Assembly: GCA_965247225.1 (NCBI GenBank)
Contig: CBDFGT010000017.1
Location: 186,001 to 250,000 of the forward strand
Source of the DNA: CBDFGT01 sp965247225
GTDB lineage: Bacteria > Pseudomonadota > Alphaproteobacteria > Rhizobiales > Rhizobiaceae
Direction: 5' to 3'
Length of the DNA: 64,000 nucleotides
The notes beneath the pieces are model-generated. The model saw only the letters and a program-made list of their open reading frames with translations. It searched no databases and had not been told where the DNA came from. The translations under genes were made by a program, and so were the position numbers. Position 1 is the stretch's first letter. Each line of letters begins with the position of its first letter. This document shows, one piece after another, positions 49,256 through 58,859 of this stretch.

Positions 49256-51097
49256 ATGCCAGCCTATCGTTCACGCACCACGACCCATGGCCGCAATATG
49301 GCCGGAGCCCGCGGCCTATGGCGCGCGACAGGCATGAAGGACGGTGATTTCGGCAAGCCGATCATTGCGGTTGTCAATTCCTTCACCCAGTTCGTGCCGG
49401 GCCATGTCCACCTCAAGGATCTGGGCCAGCTGGTAGCGCGGGAGATCGAGGCTGCCGGTGGTGTTGCCAAGGAATTCAACACGATTGCCGTGGATGACGG
49501 GATCGCCATGGGCCATGACGGCATGCTCTATTCGCTGCCATCGCGCGAGCTGATTGCCGACAGTGTCGAATACATGGTCAATGCCCATTGCGCCGATGCC
49601 ATGGTGTGCATTTCCAATTGCGACAAGATCACACCCGGCATGCTGATGGCCTCGCTGCGTCTCAATATTCCTTCCGTGTTCGTGTCCGGCGGGCCGATGG
49701 AAGCAGGCAAGGTCATTCTGGGCGGCAAGGAACATGCGCTGGATCTGGTCGATGCCATGGTCGCCGCAGCGGACGACAAGATGAGCGATGAGGATGTGCA
49801 AACCATCGAGCGTTCGGCTTGCCCGACTTGCGGCTCGTGCTCCGGCATGTTCACCGCCAATTCCATGAACTGTCTGACCGAGGCGCTCGGCCTGTCGCTT
49901 CCGGGCAATGGCTCGACGCTGGCCACCCATTCGGATCGCCGGCGCCTGTTTGTCGAGGCCGGTCACCTGATTGTCGACATTACCAGACGCCATTACGAGC
50001 AGGACGACATGTCGGTCCTGCCGCGCAATGTTGCCTCAAGGGGCGCGTTTGAAAATGCCATGGCGCTGGATATTGCGATGGGCGGTTCCACCAATACGGT
50101 TCTGCACATTCTGGCCGCTGCCCATGAAGGCGAAATCGATTTCACCATGGATGATATCGACCGCCTGTCGCGCAAGGTTCCCTGCCTGTGCAAGGTGGCA
50201 CCGGCCAAATCCGATGTGCATATGGAAGATGTGCACCGTGCCGGCGGCATCATGGCCATTCTGGGCGAATTGAACCGTGCGGGCCTGCTCAACAGTGATC
50301 TGCCGACCGTGCATGCACCGACCATTGGCGAAGCCATTGAGCGTTGGGATATCACCACCTCCACCAGCAATGTGGCGCGGGAATTTTTCCTGGCAGCCCC
50401 CGGCGGTGTGCCCACACAGACAGCCTTCAGCCAGAGCCGCCGCTGGGCCGGGCTTGATCTTGACCGTGAAAACGGCGTCATCCGCTCGGCAAAACATCCG
50501 TTCTCCAGGGATGGCGGTCTTGCCGTTCTGAAGGGCAATCTGGCGCTCGACGGCTGTATCGTCAAAACAGCCGGTGTTGACGAGCACATTTTGAAATTCT
50601 CCGGCCCGGCCCGGGTCTTTGAAAGTCAGGATGCGTCGGTTCGCGCCATCCTGTCCAATGAAATCAGGGCAGGCGACGTTGTGGTCATCCGCTATGAGGG
50701 TCCGCGCGGCGGGCCGGGCATGCAGGAAATGCTCTATCCAACCTCCTATCTCAAGTCCAGGGGGCTGGGCAAAGCCTGTGCGCTGATCACGGACGGACGG
50801 TTCTCCGGCGGTACTTCCGGCCTGTCGATCGGTCATGTCTCGCCGGAAGCTGCCGAAGGCGGCCTGATTGGTCTGGTGCGCGAAGGTGATCGCATCGAGA
50901 TTGATATTCCAAATCGCACCATCCATCTGGCGGTCGATGACGCCACGCTTGCCGCCCGCAGGGCAGAACAGCAGGCATTCGGCTGGAAGCCAACCGAAAT
51001 CCGCAAGCGCAAGGTTACAACGGCACTGAAAGCCTATGCCGCCTTTGCAACATCGGCAGCCCGCGGCGCTATCCGGGATCTGGGCGACAAGGGCTGA
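49256..51097 (+). CDS. ilvD: dihydroxy-acid dehydratase
   Basis: The product is 613 residues from the ATG at 49256 (GAGGAA site; the upstream ATG at 49208 has none). Iron-sulfur and metal motifs are CISNCDKITPGMLMASLRLN and CPTCGSCSGMFTANSMNCLT. It makes 2-keto acids for valine, leucine and isoleucine. It is a single-gene unit with its own terminator. Confidence 0.97.
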   Translation: MPAYRSRTTTHGRNMAGARGLWRATGMKDGDFGKPIIAVVNSFTQFVPGHVHLKDLGQLVAREIEAAGGVAKEFNTIAVDDGIAMGHDGMLYSLPSRELIADSVEYMVNAHCADAMVCISNCDKITPGMLMASLRLNIPSVFVSGGPMEAGKVILGGKEHALDLVDAMVAAADDKMSDEDVQTIERSACPTCGSCSGMFTANSMNCLTEALGLSLPGNGSTLATHSDRRRLFVEAGHLIVDITRRHYEQDDMSVLPRNVASRGAFENAMALDIAMGGSTNTVLHILAAAHEGEIDFTMDDIDRLSRKVPCLCKVAPAKSDVHMEDVHRAGGIMAILGELNRAGLLNSDLPTVHAPTIGEAIERWDITTSTSNVAREFFLAAPGGVPTQTAFSQSRRWAGLDLDRENGVIRSAKHPFSRDGGLAVLKGNLALDGCIVKTAGVDEHILKFSGPARVFESQDASVRAILSNEIRAGDVVVIRYEGPRGGPGMQEMLYPTSYLKSRGLGKACALITDGRFSGGTSGLSIGHVSPEAAEGGLIGLVREGDRIEIDIPNRTIHLAVDDATLAARRAEQQAFGWKPTEIRKRKVTTALKAYAAFATSAARGAIRDLGDKG

Positions 51098-51120
51098 TCC
51101 TGCCGTCTTACGCTTTTGAC

Positions 51121-51152
51121 AAACCCCCGAAAGCAATATTTCGGGGGTTTTG
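51121..51152 (+). terminator. terminator after ilvD
   Basis: A perfect 12-bp stem (51121-51132 with 51139-51150), six-base loop and TTTT. It starts 23 bases after the ilvD stop. Confidence 0.92.
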
Positions 51153-51314
51153 TGTGTAGTTGTAGCAGCAGGGTGTTGTCTCCACCCTGGCGAAGACAGC
51201 GACAGGGTAAACGGCTGAAAAGCGGGAAAGCTTTCCCGTCCCCGTTTCCGCCCACTTTCATTTTTACGCTTGTGCCATTATTTTGAAAGTCCAGCCTTTG
51301 CGAAAGGGAATCAC

Positions 51315-52715
51315 ATGCACAATTGGGTTAAGAGCGCAAACGCGGTGCTGTTTGCCGTCCTGATCCTTCTCGTTCCTGCCGTTCAGGCACAGGAGACCAG
51401 GACGCTTCCGCAATCCGATAGCCAGATGCAGCTGTCTTTTGCGCCACTGGTCAGGCAGACCGCCGGTACTGTGGTCAATGTCTATGCCGAGCGCATGGTG
51501 CAGCAGCGCACGCTGTTTGATGACGATCCGTTTTTCAGCCAGTTTTTCGGCCAGCAGATGCCGAACCGCACGGAAAAACAGTCCTCCCTCGGTTCCGGTG
51601 TCATTGTCGGCAGGGACGGCACCATCATCACCAACAATCATGTGATCGAGGGGGCAGACGATATCAAGATCGCGCTGGCCGATGGCCGCGAGTTTGAATG
51701 CACTGTGGTGCTGAAAGACGAGCGGGTGGATCTGGCGGTCCTGAAAATCAGGGGCAAGGCGGAGCTTGACGCCCTGCCGCTGGGGGATTCCGATGCGGTG
51801 GAAGTCGGCGATCTGGTTCTGGCCATCGGCAATCCATTTGGCATAGGTCAAACGGTGACGTCCGGCATTGTGTCCGGTCTGGCGCGCAACAAGGTCGGCG
51901 TGTCGGATTTCGGCTTTTTCATCCAGACTGATGCCTCCATCAATCCCGGCAATTCCGGCGGTGCGCTGCTGGATATGAATGGTCGGCTGATTGGTATCAA
52001 TTCCGCCATCTTTTCCAAGGGCGGCGGTTCAAACGGTGTCGGCTTTGCCATTCCGGTCAATCTGGTCAAAGTGTTTCTGCAGGCCGCCGAAGCCGGGCGA
52101 ACGCTGGAGCGCCCCTATATCGGCGCAACCTTTGATCCTGTCACCTCGGAAGTAGCGGAGGCTCTGGGCACTGACAAGGTGCGCGGTGCCCTGGTCACCA
52201 AGATTGTGGAAGGCGGTCCCGCCGACAAGGCCGGCCTCAAGCCGGGCGAAATCGTGCTGGCGGTCGACGGTCACCCGGTTGAACATCCAGATGCGCTCGG
52301 CTATCGCCTGCTGACCGCCGGAATGGGTGCAAAGGTCACCCTCACACTCAATGACAACGGCACCACGCGCGAAGCCTCGTTGCAACTGGATGCGGCCCCG
52401 GAAACCACACCGCGCGATGAACGCACCATTGCCGGGCGCAATCCGTTTTCAGGCAGTACGGTTGCAAACCTCTCTCCGAAGCTGGCAGAGGAACTGCGCA
52501 TGCCGACCGAAAGCTCAGGCGTTGTGATCACCGCTCTGAAGGGCAATGCCATTGCGGCCCGTCTGGGCTTTGAACCTCGCGATATCATTGCAGCGATCAA
52601 TGATACACCGGTTGACTCAACCCGTGATCTGGAAAACATGATCGATGACGATCCATCGGTTTGGCGGGTTGAAATCATTCGCAATGGAGAACGAATCCGG
52701 CAGATTTTCCGATGA
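51315..52715 (+). CDS. Do-family (HtrA/DegQ-like) periplasmic serine protease
   Basis: The product is 466 residues. A signal peptide (ANAVLFAVLILLVPAVQA, cut near residue 25) is followed by the trypsin-like domain with His109 (TNNHV), Asp139 (DERVDLAV) and Ser214 (INPGNSGGALL), then two PDZ-like domains (GPADKAGLKPGEIVLAVDG and GNAIAARLGFEPRDIIAAIN). It degrades or refolds misfolded envelope proteins. AAGGGA precedes the ATG. Its stop overlaps the rarA start (ATGA). Confidence 0.92.
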   Translation: MHNWVKSANAVLFAVLILLVPAVQAQETRTLPQSDSQMQLSFAPLVRQTAGTVVNVYAERMVQQRTLFDDDPFFSQFFGQQMPNRTEKQSSLGSGVIVGRDGTIITNNHVIEGADDIKIALADGREFECTVVLKDERVDLAVLKIRGKAELDALPLGDSDAVEVGDLVLAIGNPFGIGQTVTSGIVSGLARNKVGVSDFGFFIQTDASINPGNSGGALLDMNGRLIGINSAIFSKGGGSNGVGFAIPVNLVKVFLQAAEAGRTLERPYIGATFDPVTSEVAEALGTDKVRGALVTKIVEGGPADKAGLKPGEIVLAVDGHPVEHPDALGYRLLTAGMGAKVTLTLNDNGTTREASLQLDAAPETTPRDERTIAGRNPFSGSTVANLSPKLAEELRMPTESSGVVITALKGNAIAARLGFEPRDIIAAINDTPVDSTRDLENMIDDDPSVWRVEIIRNGERIRQIFR

Positions 52716-54025
52716 GCGATTTGTTTTCCGGCACGGTGACTGAAGAGCTTGCTGCCAGAAGGCCATTGGCAGACAGGTTGCGCCCCAAAACTTTGGGCGA
52801 GGTCACCGGGCAGGGACACCTGACCGGAGAGGATGGCGTGCTGCGCCGGATGATTGCGTCCGGTACAATGGGCTCGATGATTTTCTGGGGTCCGCCCGGC
52901 ACGGGCAAGACAACGGTTGCCCGCCTTCTGTCCGGCGAAACCGGCCTCGCCTTCGAGCAGGTTTCGGCGATTTTTTCCGGCGTTGCCGATTTGAAAAAAG
53001 TGTTTGAAACTGCCCGCATGCGCCGCAGCCAGGGGCGGCAGACCCTGTTGTTTGTCGATGAAATTCACCGTTTCAACCGCGCCCAGCAGGACAGTTTCCT
53101 GCCCGTGATTGAAGATGGCACGGTTATTCTGGTCGGGGCAACGACGGAAAATCCAAGCTTTGAACTGAACGCCGCGCTTTTGTCGCGTGCACGGGTTCTA
53201 ACCTTCAGGGCCCATGATGAGGACAGTCTTGAAGAGCTGCTGAAACGCGCGGAAACAACAGAGGAAAAGCCGCTGCCGCTTGATCCTTCCGCCCGTGCCA
53301 GCCTGGTGCGCATGGCTGACGGTGATGGTCGCGCGGCCCTGACGCTCGCCGAAGAGGTCTGGCGGGCAGCAAGGCCGGGAGAACGGTTTGATACCGAGGG
53401 CCTGACCCGCATCGTGCAGCGTCGTGCGCCCGTCTATGACAAGGGGCAGGATGGCCATTACAATCTCATTTCCGCCCTGCACAAATCCGTGCGCGGGTCC
53501 GATCCCGATGCGGCCCTGTATTATCTCGCCCGCATGTTTGATGCCGGTGAAGATCCGCTCTATCTCGGTCGCCGCCTGGTGCGCATGGCGGTGGAAGATA
53601 TCGGTCTTGCCGATCCGCAGGCGCTGGTCATCGCCAATGCCGCCAAGGATGCCTATGATTATCTGGGATCACCGGAAGGTGAGCTGGCTTTTGCCCAGGC
53701 CTGCATCTATCTGGCCACGGCACCCAAATCCAATGCTGTCTACACCGCCTTCAAGGCCGCCACGATTGCCGCCAAGCAATTTGGCTCGCTGCTGCCGCCC
53801 AGGCACATTCTCAATGCCCCGACCAAAATGATGAAGGATGAGGGGTATAGCGAGGGCTACCGCTACGATCATGACGAGCCGGATGCATTCTCCGGGCAGA
53901 ATTATTTTCCCGAAAAGCTCGGACGCCAGCAGTTCTATGAGCCTGTGGAGCGTGGTTTTGAACGCGATATCAAAAAACGGCTCGATTACTGGTCAAAGCT
54001 GCGCAAGGAACGCGGTGAGAACTGA
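52712..54025 (+). CDS. rarA: replication-associated recombination protein A (AAA+ ATPase)
   Basis: The product is 437 residues. Walker A GPPGTGKT is at 60-67, Walker B is LLFVDEIHRF, and the MgsA C-terminal domain has YDKGQDGHYNLISALHKSVR and GSDPDAALYYLARMF. RarA (MgsA) acts at stalled replication forks. It is coupled to the protease gene by a four-base overlap, an arrangement seen in other rhizobia as I recall. Confidence 0.95.
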   Translation: MSDLFSGTVTEELAARRPLADRLRPKTLGEVTGQGHLTGEDGVLRRMIASGTMGSMIFWGPPGTGKTTVARLLSGETGLAFEQVSAIFSGVADLKKVFETARMRRSQGRQTLLFVDEIHRFNRAQQDSFLPVIEDGTVILVGATTENPSFELNAALLSRARVLTFRAHDEDSLEELLKRAETTEEKPLPLDPSARASLVRMADGDGRAALTLAEEVWRAARPGERFDTEGLTRIVQRRAPVYDKGQDGHYNLISALHKSVRGSDPDAALYYLARMFDAGEDPLYLGRRLVRMAVEDIGLADPQALVIANAAKDAYDYLGSPEGELAFAQACIYLATAPKSNAVYTAFKAATIAAKQFGSLLPPRHILNAPTKMMKDEGYSEGYRYDHDEPDAFSGQNYFPEKLGRQQFYEPVERGFERDIKKRLDYWSKLRKERGEN

Positions 54026-54106
54026 TTTTTGTGGTTCCTTGATCCCTGTCAATGGGGAATGGGCCATGAGGCGTATGGTGCCATCATTTCAAAGGGAGAT
54101 GGCACC

Positions 54107-54652
54107 ATGAATATTCTCATAGCCTATGCAACAGTGGAGGGGCAGACCCGCAAGATTGCGGAATATCTGGCGGGCCGGATCGAAAACCGCGGCCATCATG
54201 TCGCGCTGCTGAATGTGGCCGACAAGGCGGATTTTTCTCTGGAAAGGCCTGATGCAGCTATCCTGTGTGCTCCCGTCCATGCGGCACAATATCCGCAACC
54301 GTTCATGGTTTTCCTCATCGAGCAACTGGAATGGCTGGACTCCGTGCCCAATGCCTTCGTGTCCGTCAGTCTGATGATCCGCAGTGACCGGGCCGAAGAA
54401 GCCGCCGAAGCGCAAGGCTTCCCCGAAGGTCTGTGGGCAAAGACCGGATGGGCACCGCGCATGATCCACAATGCGGCGGGGGCACTGAAATTTACCCAGT
54501 ATGATTTTTTCAAGCGCTGGATGATGAAGCGTATGGTTGTCGATGAAAAAGGTCCGCTAGACCCTTCATCCGACCACGAGTTCACCGACTGGAAAGGTCT
54601 GGACACATTTGCCGATGCGTTTCTGGCAATGGCTGCGGGTCAGACATCCTGA
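54107..54652 (+). CDS. flavodoxin-domain protein, HemG-like
   Basis: The product is 181 residues. The FMN-binding start ILIAYATVEGQTRKIAEYLA and the AAILCAPVHAAQYPQPFMVF loop fit flavodoxin-like proteins related to HemG, the menaquinone-dependent protoporphyrinogen IX dehydrogenase. The C-terminal YDFFKRWMMKRMVVDEKGPL also fits HemG-like proteins. Whether it works in heme synthesis is unproven. AAGGGAG lies before the ATG at 54107. Confidence 0.72.
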   Translation: MNILIAYATVEGQTRKIAEYLAGRIENRGHHVALLNVADKADFSLERPDAAILCAPVHAAQYPQPFMVFLIEQLEWLDSVPNAFVSVSLMIRSDRAEEAAEAQGFPEGLWAKTGWAPRMIHNAAGALKFTQYDFFKRWMMKRMVVDEKGPLDPSSDHEFTDWKGLDTFADAFLAMAAGQTS

Positions 54653-54780
54653 TGGTTTTCTGAATGTGCTGTCCTGGCGAAATCTCGTATCGCCTTGCAG
54701 ATGGGCGTATTTGTCACCGACAGTCTGCAGATTTTCCGTCTGCATCTTTCCTTTGCCCCCTTTCGGCGCTAAAACGGGTC

Positions 54781-55158
54781 ATGATCAATATTTTTCTTGT
54801 AGCCCTTGGCGGCGCTGTCGGTTCGGTTTGCCGTTATCTCGTGGGACTGGCAACGCTAAGGCAGTTTGGACCGGATTTCCCGTGGGGAACCCTGACCGTC
54901 AATATTGTCGGTTCTTTTGCCATTGGCGTTTTGATAGAGCTGATTGTGCGCAAACTTGATGCCTCGCCGGAAATGCGCCTGCTGCTGGTGACAGGCTTTC
55001 TGGGCGGGTTTACGACATTCTCGGCTTTCTCTCTGGATGCGATTTATCTGTTTGAGCGCGGCGAACTCGTAACGGCAGGCATTTATGTGGGTGCCAGCAT
55101 CATTCTTTCCCTGATAGCCGTGTATGCCGGACTGGCACTTGTGCGCAGTTTCGTTTAA
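54781..55158 (+). CDS. crcB: fluoride exporter CrcB/Fluc
   Basis: The product is 125 residues with four membrane helices. GGAVGSVCRYLVG, TLTVNIVGSFAIG and GFLGGFTTFSAFS are the family signatures; the Phe pair and Asn line the fluoride path. The start at 54781 gives the normal N terminus. I looked for a fluoride riboswitch in the 128 bases upstream and saw none. Confidence 0.93.
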   Translation: MINIFLVALGGAVGSVCRYLVGLATLRQFGPDFPWGTLTVNIVGSFAIGVLIELIVRKLDASPEMRLLLVTGFLGGFTTFSAFSLDAIYLFERGELVTAGIYVGASIILSLIAVYAGLALVRSFV

Positions 55159-55194
55159 AGCCTGCCATTCAGGCGACAAGAAAGAACAAGAAAA

Positions 55195-56187
55195 ATGGCA
55201 GGCATCGAGCATATTGAAGTGACGGAAGATGAGGCAGGCATGCGCCTCGACCGCTGGTTCAAGGTCCATTATCCCGGACTAGGCTTCGGCCCGCTGCAAA
55301 AGCTGCTGCGCTCCGGCCAGGTTCGCGTCGATGGCGGTCGGGTGAAACCGGATGCCCGTGTTCAGAGGGGCCAGATTGTCCGCATTCCGCCCATGGATGT
55401 TGATCCAAAACTCAAGGGACCGATTGCGCCGAAGGATCTGAAAAACACCTCCGACCATGAACTGCTCTCGCGCATGCTCCTGCATGAAGATGACAAGATG
55501 TTCGTGCTCAACAAGCCGCCGGGTCTGGCCGTTCAGGGCGGTTCCGGCCTGGTGCGCCATCTCGACAAGATGCTGGAAGCCTGGACAAGCCCGAAGGGCG
55601 AGAAGCCGCGCCTTGTCCACCGGCTGGACCGCGATACATCCGGTGTTCTGGTGGTTGCCCGCACAAGGGGGGCCGCGCAGAAACTGACGTCGGCCTTCCG
55701 CGAGCGTGACACCAAAAAAACCTACTGGGCGCTGGTGCGTGGTGTGCCACGCCTGAAAGAAGGCAAGATTTCCACCTGGCTGGTCAAGGAGCAGACAGAG
55801 GACGGCGACCGTATGCGTGTCTGCAAGCATGGCGAGGAGGGGGCGGATCATGCCATTTCCTATTACCGTGTGCTGGAACAGGCAGGCCAGGATCTCTCCT
55901 GGCTGGAGATGGAGCCCTATACCGGGCGGACCCATCAATTGCGTGTTCACGCCGCCTATATGGAACATCCCATTCTGGGCGATCCCAAATATTTTGAGGC
56001 GGACCAGAACTGGCGCTTCCCCGGCGGCATGCAGGACAAGCTGCATCTGCATGCCCGCCATATCGATATCCCGCATCCGTCAGGCGGTCGCTTGCGTGTC
56101 ACGGCACCCTTGCCGCCGCACATGCAGCAGAGCTGGAACCTGATCGGCTTTGACATGGCCAATGGCGAACGGGATGACGGCGAATGA
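55195..56187 (+). CDS. rluC: RluA-family 23S rRNA pseudouridine synthase
   Basis: The product is 330 residues. An S4-like RNA-binding domain (MRLDRWFKVHYPGLGFGPLQ) precedes the catalytic domain with Asp145 in RLVHRLDRDTSGVLVVART. RluC makes pseudouridines 955, 2504 and 2580 in E. coli; the same sites are inferred here. The stop overlaps the HAD gene (ATGA). Confidence 0.9.
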   Translation: MAGIEHIEVTEDEAGMRLDRWFKVHYPGLGFGPLQKLLRSGQVRVDGGRVKPDARVQRGQIVRIPPMDVDPKLKGPIAPKDLKNTSDHELLSRMLLHEDDKMFVLNKPPGLAVQGGSGLVRHLDKMLEAWTSPKGEKPRLVHRLDRDTSGVLVVARTRGAAQKLTSAFRERDTKKTYWALVRGVPRLKEGKISTWLVKEQTEDGDRMRVCKHGEEGADHAISYYRVLEQAGQDLSWLEMEPYTGRTHQLRVHAAYMEHPILGDPKYFEADQNWRFPGGMQDKLHLHARHIDIPHPSGGRLRVTAPLPPHMQQSWNLIGFDMANGERDDGE

Positions 56188-56855
56188 AGCTGGTTCTGTT
56201 CGATTGCGATGGAACATTGGTCGATAGCGCCCATCTGATCCACGAAGTCATGCACCGGACTTTTGTCGCGTTTCAGCTTGCGCCGCCAACGCCTGCCGCA
56301 ACACGTTCCATCATCGGCCTGACGCTGGATATTGCCATTGCCCGCCTGCGCGGCCAGCAGCATGCCGACGATCTCGATTTTGCCATGGCCGCGCATTACA
56401 AGCAACTGTTCAGCCCTGTGCGGGAAGAACCGGGCTTTCAGGAGCCGATGTTTGACGGCATTCAGGCAGTGCTGCAACGGCTGGTGGCGCGTGACGACAT
56501 TCTACTGGGCGCGGTGACAGGAAAATCACGCCGGGGTCTGAACATGATCTGCAAGACCCATGGTTTGCAGGAGGCTTTCTGCGTGTCCCGCACGGCGGAT
56601 GACTGCCCGTCAAAACCGCATCCGGCCATGGTGACGGAATGCTGTGCGCATGCAGGCATTGATCCGAAGGATACGATTGTGATCGGTGACGCGATCTATG
56701 ACATGCAGATGGCCCGCGCGGCAGGCGCTGTGGCCCTCGGTGTTTCCTGGGGTTATGGTGGCGTTGCAGACCTTTGGGCCCAGGGTGCCCATGCCGTAGC
56801 CGACAAGCCTGCCCAATTGCTTGAGCTGATCAACAGAGAGTTGCAAGATGCGTGA
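56184..56855 (+). CDS. HAD-superfamily phosphatase (phosphoglycolate phosphatase-like)
   Basis: The product is 223 residues. Motif I is VLFDCDGTLVDSAHLIHEVM with the nucleophile Asp and second Asp, motif II is in GAVTGKSRRGL, and motif IV is IVIGDAIYDMQMARAAGA. A helical cap follows motif I. It belongs to the Gph/PGMB group; the substrate is unknown. It is coupled to rluC upstream and overlaps atp12 downstream by eight bases. Confidence 0.85.
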   Translation: MKLVLFDCDGTLVDSAHLIHEVMHRTFVAFQLAPPTPAATRSIIGLTLDIAIARLRGQQHADDLDFAMAAHYKQLFSPVREEPGFQEPMFDGIQAVLQRLVARDDILLGAVTGKSRRGLNMICKTHGLQEAFCVSRTADDCPSKPHPAMVTECCAHAGIDPKDTIVIGDAIYDMQMARAAGAVALGVSWGYGGVADLWAQGAHAVADKPAQLLELINRELQDA

Positions 56856-57633
56856 CATCCTGACCGATTTTTCCGAAATGCTGAGCGACCCTGATCCCGT
56901 GCGCCGCGCACAGATCCAGATGCACAAACCGATGCCGAAGCGGTTTTACACGCAGGTCTCTGTATCGGCAGGCGAGGGCGGTTATATGCTGCTGCTGGAT
57001 GGCAAGCCGGTCAAGACCCCGACGCGCCACACGCTTTGCGTCAGGACAGAGGCTGCTGCCCTGTTGCTGGCAGGCGAATGGGATGCGCAGGTTGAGGTGA
57101 TCAATCCCGTGCTCATGCCCTGCACACGTCTGGTCAATACCGCCATCGATGGCCTTTCCGGCAATCTGGCGGCAGTGCAGGAGGATATTGTCCGGTTTGC
57201 CGGCTCTGATCACCTGTGCTACCGCGCCGATGGCCCGGAGGATCTCGTCAGCCTGCAGCACACACGCTGGGATCCGGTGATGGACTGGGTCGCCGGAAAG
57301 ATCGGTGCACGCTTCGTTCTGGTCGAGGGCGTTGTGCACAGCGCCCAGCCGCAACCGGCCCTTGATGCCTTTGCCGCATGCATGGCGAAGTTTGACGATG
57401 CGGTGCAGCTTGCCTGCCTTCACACCATCACCACGCTGTCAGGCTCGGCCATCCTGACCCTGGCTTTTGCGGAAAATCATCTGTCTGCCGGGGATGTCTG
57501 GTCGCTCGCCCATCTGGATGAGGACTGGCAGATCAGCAAATGGGGAACGGATGATGAGGCCGAACTGCGCAACGCAAAGCGCCATGCCGAATTTGCGGCG
57601 TCTGCCGCGCTTTACAAGGCATTGCTGTCATAA
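56848..57633 (+). CDS. ATP12-type chaperone for F1 ATP synthase
   Basis: The product is 261 residues. KRFYTQVSVSAGEGGYMLLL, DGKPVKTPTRHTLCV and EWDAQVEVINPVLMPCTRLV match Atp12, which binds the alpha subunit of F1 before assembly. In bacteria the family is mainly alphaproteobacterial, which supports the taxonomic call. It is the last gene of the rluC-HAD-atp12 set. Confidence 0.92.
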   Translation: MRDILTDFSEMLSDPDPVRRAQIQMHKPMPKRFYTQVSVSAGEGGYMLLLDGKPVKTPTRHTLCVRTEAAALLLAGEWDAQVEVINPVLMPCTRLVNTAIDGLSGNLAAVQEDIVRFAGSDHLCYRADGPEDLVSLQHTRWDPVMDWVAGKIGARFVLVEGVVHSAQPQPALDAFAACMAKFDDAVQLACLHTITTLSGSAILTLAFAENHLSAGDVWSLAHLDEDWQISKWGTDDEAELRNAKRHAEFAASAALYKALLS

Positions 57634-57720
57634 TTGCCACAACAAGCCGCATGTTAACCTCCCGCTAACCATAAAAAGAGATTGTCGAATGCAGGTCACC
57701 TGACATTCGAGAACCTCAAA

Positions 57721-58695
57721 ATGATTCGTTTCGGCATCAAAATCCTGGCTGTTGTGCTTCTGTCCACGGCAGTTGTGTCCTGCGCCGCCTTGCGGCCAAG
57801 ACAGCGGGTTGAAAATCCCGGACTGGCCAATGTCAAATTTGCATATGTAACGGCAGATCAGGGGCTGCCGGTTGCGATTCTGGGCAATGTGCAGACCCAG
57901 CTTGCGGCCTCCATTGCGTCCACGTATCGCACTGTTGCCACAGATCCGGTTTACCTGACGGTGCGTGTGTCCAATATCGGCCTTCAGCAGGGCGCAAAGA
58001 TGCCGGTCTACACTGTTGTGCTCAATACAATTTTGTCAGATGCGCGTGATGGCCGTGTGGTTGCATCCCGTGACCTTCAGGCCTACGCTATCGTGCCGCG
58101 TGGCAAGTCGCTGAACGACCAGATTGCAGGTGCCATCACCGAGCGTTTGCGCTTCACCTATAATCTTGCAAGTCCGCAGCCGCAGGATGTGGCGATTGCC
58201 ATGCCGCGCAAGACATCCACACAGATTGCCATTGATCAGCCGGATGCACTGCTGAATGCAACGACAAGGATAGAGCCTGAGGACACGCTTCCTCCGGGGA
58301 CGGCAGATCCGCTCCTTGCAAAGCCGGCACCTGCCGTCCAAAAATCAAAGCCTGTTGGTCCAGCGGTTGCTCCCGCTGTTGCAACAGTCAACCCGGATTT
58401 TATTGGTCCTGTCCTGCCTGCAAGGACCGCCCCCCGGATCATGACAACGATTGCGCCAAAACCTGCAAAAGACCCGGTACCTGCAAAAGTCCCGGCAGCG
58501 GCAAAGGCCGAACCTGCCGCAGGAACAGTCACTGTTCCTGCCATGTCCAATCTGGAAAACGGTGCCGTTTCCAAAATCGTGATCCCCGCTTCCAAAGCAT
58601 CGTCCCCGGCAACGGAACCGGCCACGCCTGCGGCTTCTACAGGTGACGAACCCTGTGTTGTGACCCTTGAAAATGATTGCGCCATACCGCAATAG
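57721..58695 (+). CDS. lipoprotein with Pro/Ala-rich C-terminal half
   Basis: The product is 324 residues. The signal peptide ends in a lipobox-like STAVVSC, so Cys20 is probably lipidated. The first ~170 residues look folded (AILGNVQTQLAASIASTYRT, VYLTVRVSNIGLQQGA), the rest is low-complexity Ala/Pro/Lys and likely unstructured, perhaps spanning the periplasm. The ATG at 57721 is used because the upstream start gives no signal peptide. I do not recognise the domain. Confidence 0.7.
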   Translation: MIRFGIKILAVVLLSTAVVSCAALRPRQRVENPGLANVKFAYVTADQGLPVAILGNVQTQLAASIASTYRTVATDPVYLTVRVSNIGLQQGAKMPVYTVVLNTILSDARDGRVVASRDLQAYAIVPRGKSLNDQIAGAITERLRFTYNLASPQPQDVAIAMPRKTSTQIAIDQPDALLNATTRIEPEDTLPPGTADPLLAKPAPAVQKSKPVGPAVAPAVATVNPDFIGPVLPARTAPRIMTTIAPKPAKDPVPAKVPAAAKAEPAAGTVTVPAMSNLENGAVSKIVIPASKASSPATEPATPAASTGDEPCVVTLENDCAIPQ

Positions 58696-58768
58696 CGGCA
58701 TCTGTAGAACGAAGGTTTCATGACGACGCTCTTCAATCCGCCCTGTCGTCATGTTAAAGCATTTTTGC

Positions 58769-58836
58769 GATAACGACATGCGTAAAAACAAAGACTTGAA
58801 GCGTGGCAATCGAATCTGGAAGATCGCAACACGCTT
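58769..58836. repeat. dispersed-element-like intergenic sequence
   Basis: It contains ATAACGACATGCGTA, similar to the arm after rpoC, then an inverted repeat AAGCGTG (58799-58805) and CACGCTT (58830-58836). I recall closely similar intergenic sequences in rhizobial genomes, but cannot search here. Confidence 0.4.
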
Positions 58837-58859
58837 TAGAGCATGATATTGGGGGACAG

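Noticed and set aside
54653..54780. Possible fluoride riboswitch before crcB
   Set aside because: The conserved pseudoknot and the typical GGCGAUGG...CUGAUGACUCCU elements are not visible in this stretch.
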